Positions 1-5,302 of a stretch of 8,890 nt of DNA are shown one piece after another (the stretch's first letter is position 1; each line of letters opens with the position of its first letter). The notes under the pieces were generated by a model that was not told the origin of the DNA, did not search any database, and saw nothing but the letters and a program-made list of their open reading frames with translations. Made by a program: the position numbers and the translations under genes. The DNA is taken from positions 1-8,890 of the forward strand of contig SDZP01000127.1 in NCBI GenBank assembly GCA_004144935.1, written 5' to 3'. The stretch comes from Caulobacteraceae bacterium (GTDB lineage: Bacteria; Pseudomonadota; Alphaproteobacteria; Caulobacterales; Caulobacteraceae).

Positions 1-1861
1 AACAGGCGCAGCCCAGCGCCCCCCAGAACGCCCCGGCATCGGCGGTCGGAGCGTCGCGCCGGGCGGCCCCGGCGTGGTCATGGCCATGCACGCCGCACGG
101 ACCCGCGCAGGCGCAGGCGGACGCCAGACCGGCCAGCGTTGCCCTGGTGAGCGGCCCGCTCGCCCCGTAGCCGCCGAAGGTGCGGACCGGGGCCCAGTCC
201 GGCGCGGCAGGTGGGATCGGCGGGGCCAGGGCCGCGAAGTCTCCCCCGCCCCAGACCACCTGTCCGCCCAGCAGGGTCAGCTCGCTCTGGATTGCCGCGA
301 TCTGGTCCTCGGGCACCGAGAAATAGTCCCGGTCGAGCGCCACCAGGTCGGCCATCTGCCCGACGGCGATCTGGCCCTTGCGGCCCTCCTCGTTGGAGAA
401 CCAGGTGTTGGCCTGCGTCCACAGCCGCAGCGCCGTCTCGCGATCCTGTCGTTGGCTGGCCGGATAGAGGGTCATGCCGCCGACCGTCCTGCCGGTGACC
501 AGCCAGCTCAGCGAAACCCAGGGATTGTAGGATGCGACCCGGGTGGCGTCGGTGCCGGCCCCGACCTGGACGCCGGCGGCCAGCATCCGCGAGATCGGTG
601 GCGTCGTCTCGGCGGCCTTGGCGCCGTAGCGGTCCACGAAATCCTCGCCCTGGTAGGCCATGCGGTGCTGCACGGCGATGCCGCCGCCCAAGGCCGCGAT
701 CCGGTCGATGCTGCGGTCGCTGATGGTCTCGGCATGGTCGATGAACCAGTGCAGGCCATCCAGAGGCATGTCGCGATTGACCCGCTCGAACACATCCAGG
801 GCCCGACTGATCGTCTGGTCGTAGGTGGCGTGCATTCGCCAAGGCCAGCGCTGCTCGACCAGTTGACGGATCACCGGCTCCAGGTCGGCCTCCATGTTCG
901 GCGGCATCTCCGGGCGGGGCTGGCGGAAGTCCTCGAAATCGGCGGCGGAATAAACCAGCATCTCGCCGGCCCCATTGTGACGATACAGGTCGTCGCCCTG
1001 GCCCGGCCGCAGCTGCCTGCCCCAGGCCTGGAAATCCGCCAGCTCGGCCTTCGGTTTCTGGGTGAAGAGGTTGTAGGCGAGCCGGACGGTCAGCTGGCCT
1101 TCGGCGTGCAGCGTCTCGATGATCGCATAGTCGTCCGGGTAGTTCTGGAACCCTCCGCCAGCGTCGATGACCCCGGTGACGCCCAGCCGGTTCAGCTCGC
1201 GCAGGAAGTGGCGTGTGGAGTTGAGCTGGATGTCCGGGGGCAGTTTCGGCCCCCGGGCCAGGGTCGCGTAAAGGATCATGGCGTTGGGTTTGGCGATCAG
1301 CAGCCCCGTGGGCTCGCCTTTGGTGTCGCGCACGAGCTCGCCGCCCGGTGGATCGGGCGTATCGCGGGTATAGCCCACGGCGCGCAGCGCGGCGGCGTTC
1401 AGCAGAGCGCGGTCGTAGAGATGAAGGATGAAGACCGGTGTCTCGGGGGCGACGGCGTTGATCTCGTCCAGGGTCGGCAGACGCTTTTCGGCGAACTGGT
1501 GGCGGGTGAAGCCGCCGATCACCCGGACCCACTGCGGCGGCGGTGTATTGCGCGCCTGATGCTGCAGCATGGCCATGGCGTCGGCCAGGGTCGGCACGCC
1601 GTCCCAGCGCAGTTCCATGTTGTAGTTGAGGCCGCCGCGGATAACGTGGGTGTGGCTGTCGATCAGGCCGGGAATGACGCGACGACCGCCAAGGTCGATG
1701 ATCCGGGTCCGGGGTCCGGCCGTGGCGAGTACATCGCGCTCCGCGCCGACCGCCGTGAACAGGCCGTCCTTGACCGCCACCGCCTCGGCATCCGGGTTTC
1801 CGCGGTCCAGGGTGCGGACACGGGCGCCATGCAGGACGAGATCCGGATATTCGCTTGTCAT
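1..1861 (-). CDS. YtcJ-like metal-dependent amidohydrolase (Amidohydro_3), 3' end cut by window edge
   Basis: Members of this family hydrolyse C-N bonds in amides, formamides or cyclic ureides; the substrate here is unknown. The frame is open from the ATG at 1861 to the window edge (620 codons, no stop). The N-terminal beta-sandwich is followed by the metal motif GLIDSHTH (H70, H72). Further likely ligands are H344 in RMHATYD, H376 in FIDHAET and D438 in GAGTDAT. The C-terminal part has the family signature GQMADLVALDRDYFSVPED. The protein ends in a Cys/His-rich tail and the segment FWGALGCAC, so probably only a few residues are missing. I chose the 1861 start because a perfect GGAGG lies 7 nt upstream. 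An in-frame ATG at 1942 overlaps the upstream XapX gene and would add 27 residues beginning MIGPDRRAAILSLVAAALMA, which looks like an export signal, but it has no clear SD. It is last in the hydrolase operon. Family call is firm; substrate is not. Confidence 0.93.
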   Translation of the reverse strand, partial: MTSEYPDLVLHGARVRTLDRGNPDAEAVAVKDGLFTAVGAERDVLATAGPRTRIIDLGGRRVIPGLIDSHTHVIRGGLNYNMELRWDGVPTLADAMAMLQHQARNTPPPQWVRVIGGFTRHQFAEKRLPTLDEINAVAPETPVFILHLYDRALLNAAALRAVGYTRDTPDPPGGELVRDTKGEPTGLLIAKPNAMILYATLARGPKLPPDIQLNSTRHFLRELNRLGVTGVIDAGGGFQNYPDDYAIIETLHAEGQLTVRLAYNLFTQKPKAELADFQAWGRQLRPGQGDDLYRHNGAGEMLVYSAADFEDFRQPRPEMPPNMEADLEPVIRQLVEQRWPWRMHATYDQTISRALDVFERVNRDMPLDGLHWFIDHAETISDRSIDRIAALGGGIAVQHRMAYQGEDFVDRYGAKAAETTPPISRMLAAGVQVGAGTDATRVASYNPWVSLSWLVTGRTVGGMTLYPASQRQDRETALRLWTQANTWFSNEEGRKGQIAVGQMADLVALDRDYFSVPEDQIAAIQSELTLLGGQVVWGGGDFAALAPPIPPAAPDWAPVRTFGGYGASGPLTRATLAGLASACACAGPCGVHGHDHAGAARRDAPTADAGAFWGALGCAC

Positions 1862-1868
1862 GCCAAAT

Positions 1869-1873
1869 CCTCC
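1869..1873 (-). promoter_or_regulatory. Shine-Dalgarno site deciding the amidohydrolase start
   Basis: On the minus strand this reads GGAGG, followed by a 7-nt spacer (ATTTGGC) and ATG at 1861. It favours the cytosolic start at 1861 over the in-frame ATG codons at 1888 and 1942, neither of which has a comparable site. Confidence 0.7.
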
Positions 1874-1928
1874 GCCTCTCGCCGCCATCAATGCCGCGGC
1901 GACAAGGCTCAATATTGCCGCCCGGCGG

Positions 1929-2141
1929 TCAGGTCCGATCATCGACCGGCGGCGCGGACGCGGCAATCCTGACCGGTAACCCCAACCAGTGCTTCACCGT
2001 CGGCACGGCCTGCTCACCCAGGAGGATGCCCAGCAAGCCGACCAGCGCCACGTAAGGCGGGGCCGGAGACCGGACCTTCAGCAGGCCATAGATGACGCCG
2101 ACCAGGAGGCCGACGGCGAGAGCGATGGCGTAGGGTCTCAT
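1929..2141 (-). CDS. XapX domain small membrane protein
   Basis: This 70-residue protein begins MRPYAIALAVGLLVGVIYGL and matches the XapX (DUF1427) pattern: a short N-terminus, a first membrane helix at about residues 4 to 22, the linker KVRSPAPPY, and a second helix at about 29 to 47 ending in GILLGEQAVP. A hydrophilic tail follows. The family has no established function to my knowledge; such small proteins often sit beside isochorismatase-like hydrolase genes, as here. I chose the ATG at 2141 because AGGAG lies 7 nt upstream. A start at 2168 would add nine charged residues before the helix and lacks this support. The stop lies 67 nt before the preferred amidohydrolase start, and overlaps the alternative one at 1942 by 14 nt. 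It starts 32 nt after the isochorismatase gene, so co-transcription is likely. Confidence 0.88.
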   Translation of the reverse strand: MRPYAIALAVGLLVGVIYGLLKVRSPAPPYVALVGLLGILLGEQAVPTVKHWLGLPVRIAASAPPVDDRT

Positions 2142-2173
2142 CGACGGTCTCCTTCGTTCAGGTCCCAACGGCG

Positions 2174-2836
2174 TCAGCCGGCCTCGGACGCGTGCTCGCC
2201 CAGCATGGCGCGGGCGTATTGGACGCCGATGCCATAGGCGCCGCCGAACTTCAGGGCGGCGTTGGTGGTCGCCTCATAGGTTTCGCCGCGCGCCCAGTCG
2301 CGCTGGAGTTCGAGGATGTATTGAAGGGACGTCATCGGCCGCGCGCCGGCCTGGACCATGCGGGCGACCGCCCGTTCGTGAGCCTCGGGCGAAGTGTCCG
2401 CGGTGGCGTCGGTGATCACATAGACCTCGAACCCCTGGTCAAGGGCGGACAAGGCCGGTCCGACGATGCATACCGACGTCCACAGGCCGGCGATGACCAG
2501 ACGGGACCTCCCCAGACGATTGACCTCGGCAGACACGGCGTCGTCCTCCCAGGCGTTCATCGATGTTCGGTCAAGGACCGTGTGCTCGGGAAAGGCCGCC
2601 GTGATCTCGGGGAAGATCGGTCCGGAAAAGCTCTTTTCGGCGACAGTCGTGAGTATGGTCGGCGAATTGAAGATCTTCGCCGCCTCACAGACCAGGGCGA
2701 CGTTGTTGCGCAGGCTCGCCACATCCTGAGAGGCAGCCGCAAAGGCCATCTGGGACTGGTGGTCGATCATGATCAGAGTGTGATCACCGGGCGCGAGAAG
2801 AAGGGCGCCGGGCGTTGGCTTGGCTTGAGCGGTCAT
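2174..2836 (-). CDS. Isochorismatase-family cysteine hydrolase, YcaC-like
   Basis: This 220-residue protein has the alpha/beta fold of the isochorismatase/nicotinamidase superfamily and most resembles the YcaC branch, whose physiological substrate is uncertain. Numbered from the ATG at 2836, the motif TLIMIDHQSQM supplies the catalytic Asp (D25), RTSMNAWED is the YcaC-type centre, and LWTSVCIVGPALSAL contains the nucleophile Cys (C123) after the usual cis-peptide region. VYVITDATADTSPEAHERAV is a typical C-terminal signature. The superfamily triad is Asp-Lys-Cys; near the expected Lys position I see Arg (R90, in DRTSMNAW), which may mean altered chemistry or simply an alignment shift. I chose ATG 2836 because AGGAG lies 8 nt upstream; a GTG three codons earlier overlaps that SD. 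No signal peptide is visible, so it is probably cytoplasmic. It lies 64 nt downstream of the Tat hydrolase gene and 32 nt before xapX. Confidence 0.92.
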   Translation of the reverse strand: MTAQAKPTPGALLLAPGDHTLIMIDHQSQMAFAAASQDVASLRNNVALVCEAAKIFNSPTILTTVAEKSFSGPIFPEITAAFPEHTVLDRTSMNAWEDDAVSAEVNRLGRSRLVIAGLWTSVCIVGPALSALDQGFEVYVITDATADTSPEAHERAVARMVQAGARPMTSLQYILELQRDWARGETYEATTNAALKFGGAYGIGVQYARAMLGEHASEAG

Positions 2837-2900
2837 GGGTAGCACTCCTTGGGCCGCGGCTCATGGCGGCGACGATTGGTGGATGGAAGAGCAGTAGAGG

Positions 2901-3755
2901 TCAGTGGGATGCGGCGGCGGCCTGGAGGATGACCGCGGCCACCTGCTGGGGGTGGGATGCGTGGGGCACGTGGCTCGACGGGACGTCGACAATCGTCGCG
3001 CGCATCCGGGTGGCGACGTGGCGCAGATAGTCGGGCTGCAGCATCCGGTCCTCGCCGGTGACGACCGCCCATGCCGGCTTGCTGGTCCAGGCGGCCGTCG
3101 TAACGGGTTGATCGAAACAGCCGGCCTGGATCGGGCCCTGGCTCGCCGCCATGATGGCTGTCTCGGCGGCCGGCAGATCCTGAGCGAAATTCTCCGCCAC
3201 GCTCGCGGCCGGCAGGATGGCGAAGCCCTGTTTGTCGACGTCGAGGCTCATCAGGCCGGGCGTGGGCGGAAACTGCCGGAGCACATCGTTGGCGCTTTCG
3301 CCGGAGGCCGGGGCGATGGCCGCGACATAGACCAGGGCGCTGACCTTCTCGTCGACGCCCGCCTGGGTGATCACCACCCCGCCCCAGCTGTGACCGACCA
3401 GGACGATTGGTCCCTCAAGCCGGGCGATTGCGCGCTGGGTGTGGGCGACGTCGTCCGCCAGGGACGTCAAGGGATTTTGAACCGAGATCACCCTGAGGCC
3501 TCGGGCCTGGAGCAACGGGATCACCCGGTTCCAGGCCGAACCGTCGGCGAAGGCGCCGTGGACGAGAACAATGCTTTTGGCGGCTTGAGTCATGGGGCTG
3601 TTTCCTGTGTGGGACGTGGCTGATTGGGCCTGGGCCCGACCGGAGCCGCCGGCGACCAGGAGTGCGCCGGCGCTGGCGATCACGCTTCGTCGCGACGGCG
3701 AAGCGGTCGGTCCGGAAGGGTTCATCGGTCGAGGGTTGGGGACGGGATGGCTCAT
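2901..3755 (-). CDS. Alpha/beta hydrolase with Tat signal peptide (Ser nucleophile)
   Basis: This 284-residue protein has a twin-arginine leader: SRRSVIA at residues 21 to 27, a hydrophobic stretch, and a probable cut after RAQA (residue 43). The mature domain begins near residue 60 with IVLVHGAFADGSAW (oxyanion region). GHSWGG places the nucleophile at S123, D236 in VTGEDRML is the likely acid, and H262 in PSSHVPHASHP the base. This pattern is typical of a family of small esterase-like hydrolases related to the salicylate-esterase/hydroxynitrile-lyase fold; the substrate cannot be read from sequence. The ATG at 3755 overlaps the stop of the cupin gene as ATGA, implying translational coupling. 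A second possible start, M55 at 3593, has its own SD and would give a 230-residue cytoplasmic form lacking the leader. The function call is firm to superfamily level. Confidence 0.92.
   Translation of the reverse strand: MSHPVPNPRPMNPSGPTASPSRRSVIASAGALLVAGGSGRAQAQSATSHTGNSPMTQAAKSIVLVHGAFADGSAWNRVIPLLQARGLRVISVQNPLTSLADDVAHTQRAIARLEGPIVLVGHSWGGVVITQAGVDEKVSALVYVAAIAPASGESANDVLRQFPPTPGLMSLDVDKQGFAILPAASVAENFAQDLPAAETAIMAASQGPIQAGCFDQPVTTAAWTSKPAWAVVTGEDRMLQPDYLRHVATRMRATIVDVPSSHVPHASHPQQVAAVILQAAAASH
3591..3606 (-). promoter_or_regulatory. Internal Shine-Dalgarno and possible second start in the Tat hydrolase gene
   Basis: On the minus strand, AGGAAA (3606 to 3601) precedes an in-frame ATG (3593) by 7 nt, with the AGGA core 9 nt away. 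Initiation here would begin MTQAAKSIVLVHG, exactly where the conserved domain begins and just after the predicted signal-peptide cut and an 11-residue linker. The site may produce a cytoplasmic isoform, or it may be the remnant of an original start from before the leader was acquired. Confidence 0.45.
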
Positions 3756-4240
3756 GGAGCTGTCCCCGAAGCGGTAAAGACCGTGTCGGTCGGTCCGATG
3801 CCGAAGATGTAGACAACCGCCGGCTGGTCGCGGGTCAGGGCGAAATGCGCCACGTCGGCCGGCTCGCTATAGAAGCTTCCGGGCGGAAGCGGCCTGACGA
3901 GCGTCTCCTCGGCGGTCGGGCCGTAGCCGAAATACCAGGCGCCCGAGACCACCACGGCAGTCCGCGGATCGCGGTGCGTATGAGCGGCGATCCGCGTATT
4001 TGGCGGCACTGCGATCCGGATCGTGTAGGGCCCGGACCGGGTCGGGTCTCCATTGAGCACGGTCGTCTGTATGCCCGCCACGCCGGAGCTTCCCGGCCCG
4101 GCGCCGCCGCTGGGGATGGCCTCGATCTCGGCCGGCGTCAGCCGGAACTCGCTGACCCGAGGCGGGCTCGCGACGCACCCGGACAGACAGATCATCGAAA
4201 CCAGGGCCGCCGCCCCCGACAGGCGCGGGAGAGCGGTCAT
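3752..4240 (-). CDS. Small single-domain cupin lipoprotein
   Basis: This 162-residue protein starts with a lipoprotein signal: a short basic N-terminus, a hydrophobic run and the lipobox LSGC with the lipidated Cys at C22. Residue 23 is Val, so outer-membrane anchoring is plausible. After a short linker comes a cupin barrel. The first cupin motif is AAHTHRDPRTAVVVSGAWYFG (H87, H89) and the second is PGSFYSEPADVAHFA (E126 and H132 as possible ligands). The conserved Glu of motif 1 is replaced, around R93/T94, so the metal site may have only three ligands or the barrel may be non-catalytic. Single-domain cupins of this size act as isomerases, lyases, dioxygenases or ligand binders. The gene overlaps its upstream and downstream neighbours by ATGA (4238 to 4240 and 3752 to 3755), so it is part of the hydrolase operon and probably works on the same compound in the periplasm. 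Confidence 0.87.
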   Translation of the reverse strand: MTALPRLSGAAALVSMICLSGCVASPPRVSEFRLTPAEIEAIPSGGAGPGSSGVAGIQTTVLNGDPTRSGPYTIRIAVPPNTRIAAHTHRDPRTAVVVSGAWYFGYGPTAEETLVRPLPPGSFYSEPADVAHFALTRDQPAVVYIFGIGPTDTVFTASGTAP

Positions 4241-5157
4241 TGGTCTTCCCCCAGGAACCGGATGACCAAGGCGACCGTCGCGTCAGGGTTCTCCTCCATG
4301 ATCCAGTGCCCCGAGCCCGGCACGACGCCTTCGCTGACATCGGATCCGGCGAACCGCATGACCGTGGCCATCATCGGCCCGAAGGATTTTTCACCGCCGA
4401 CCGCCAGAATCGGCATCGTCAGGCGGGCGCCCTTCGCCAGCCAGGCGCGGTTGTCGGCCGCGTCCTGGTCAAAGGCCGCGAACTGGGCGAAGCCTGAACG
4501 CATGGCGCCGGGCCGGGCGTAAAGCGCCGCGTAGTGATCTCGCGACTCCTCGTCGAACCGGTCGGGGTTGGCGGAGAACTCGTTCCAGAAGCGATCCAGG
4601 TAGATCCGCTCGCGGCCAGCGACGAGCCGCTCCATGTCAGGTCCGCCGAACCGGAAATGCCAGAGCAGAGGGTTCTTGAGGATTTCGTCCCACGGGCCGA
4701 CCCCCGGCACCGGTGCGTCGATCAACACCATACGGCCGACCCGGTCAGGCGCCTGAGTGGCGAGGGCGAAGCCCACCATGTTGCCGATGTCGTGCGCCAC
4801 GATGTCGAACCGCTCGATGCGGAGGGCGGCGAGCACCCCCTGCATGTCACGTCCCTGGTTCATCTTGTCGAAGCCCGTCGCCGGATGCGACGAAAGCCCC
4901 ATGCCGCGCAGGTCCGGCACGACGACCGTGTGATCGTCGTCGAGCGCCGCCGCCATCGGCGACCACATGTCCCCGGTCTCCCCGTAGCCATGGAGAAGCA
5001 GCACCGCAGGTCCGTGGCCGCCGACCCTGACGTGGATCGTCGCGCCGTTGACCTGGATCTCTCGTGTCCGGAAGTCCGCCGGAAAGTCCGGAACCTGGGC
5101 CATCGCCGGCGTCGCGATGCACAATGCCGTGGCCAAAAGGAAAGTCTTGAGCATCAT
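4237..5157 (-). CDS. Exported alpha/beta hydrolase with Asp nucleophile (epoxide hydrolase / dehalogenase type)
   Basis: This 306-residue protein begins with a Sec-type signal peptide (MMLKTFLLATALCIATPAMA, cut likely after residue 20). Its motifs are LLLHGYGETGDMW (oxyanion hole), DLRGMGLSS, VAHDIGNMVG with the nucleophile D123, VLIDAPVPG with D147, and PGSGHWIMEENP with H284. An Asp rather than a Ser at the elbow is the mark of epoxide hydrolases and haloalkane/haloacid dehalogenases. The 24-residue gap between D123 and D147 matches the Asp-Asp spacing of fluoroacetate dehalogenases as I remember it, so D147 may be the acid; E256 (GGEKSFG) is the alternative. W166-H167 and Y213 sit where cap-domain substrate residues occur. 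GGAGG lies 4 nt before the first ATG (5157) and 7 nt before the second (5154), so 5154 may be the true start. First gene of the minus-strand operon. Confidence 0.9.
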   Translation of the reverse strand: MMLKTFLLATALCIATPAMAQVPDFPADFRTREIQVNGATIHVRVGGHGPAVLLLHGYGETGDMWSPMAAALDDDHTVVVPDLRGMGLSSHPATGFDKMNQGRDMQGVLAALRIERFDIVAHDIGNMVGFALATQAPDRVGRMVLIDAPVPGVGPWDEILKNPLLWHFRFGGPDMERLVAGRERIYLDRFWNEFSANPDRFDEESRDHYAALYARPGAMRSGFAQFAAFDQDAADNRAWLAKGARLTMPILAVGGEKSFGPMMATVMRFAGSDVSEGVVPGSGHWIMEENPDATVALVIRFLGEDQ

Positions 5158-5302
5158 CGTCCCTCCAGCACGCCGAGCGCGCGCCTTGAATGCGATGAGA
5201 CTGTTTGCTCAGGCCCGGCCGCCTCTCAACCTCGACAGGGGGGCCGCGGGCTACCCGAACGGGTAGCGGTCCTGAGCGTCCCCGGGTGCAGGCTGCGGAT
5301 CA
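5158..5302. promoter_or_regulatory. Divergent intergenic region between hydrolase operon and regulator genes
   Basis: This 145-nt stretch separates two head-to-head gene sets and must hold promoters for at least the minus-strand operon. The clearest element is the inverted repeat at 5250 to 5267. A weak minus-strand promoter candidate is TTGAGA (5229 to 5224) with AAACAG or AACAGT 17 to 18 nt further; the -10 match is poor. If it were used, the inverted repeat would be centred about 65 nt upstream of the start point, a position typical of class I activator sites. No convincing plus-strand promoter was found. Confidence 0.55.
5250..5267. repeat. Inverted repeat GCTACCCG-AA-CGGGTAGC, candidate operator
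   Basis: Two perfect 8-bp arms are separated by 2 nt. Symmetry stops at the flanking bases (G on both sides). The core TACCC-N4-GGGTA resembles dyad sites bound by dimeric GerE/LuxR-type helix-turn-helix regulators, though the spacing is not the 7-2-7 layout of NarL. There is no T-tract, so a terminator is unlikely. The response regulator encoded at 6155 to 6901 is the obvious candidate ligand; this is inference from position. Confidence 0.6.

Noticed and set aside
78..1532. Minus-strand open frame of 484 codons
   Set aside because: Out of frame with the recognisable amidohydrolase on the same strand; Arg/Pro/Gly-rich translation with no motif.
74..1972. Long plus-strand open frame (632 codons)
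   Set aside because: It is the exact antisense codon register of the amidohydrolase; its translation shows no domain and is rich in Arg/Gly/Asp/His as expected from a high-GC complement frame.
3597..3611. lacZ-like ribosome-binding region as sign of vector contamination
   Set aside because: The match is only 15 nt, sits in frame inside a coherent hydrolase gene, and flanking bases do not continue as lac sequence.
2904..4522. Plus-strand open frames at 2904 to 3623 and 3662 to 4522
   Set aside because: They lie antisense to the alpha/beta hydrolase and cupin genes, which have clear catalytic motifs; the antisense translations have none.
5250..5267. Canonical NarL 7-2-7 site
   Set aside because: The half-sites TACCC/GGGTA are separated by 4 nt, whereas the NarL 7-2-7 layout would separate them by 6; it is kept only as a generic GerE-type operator candidate.
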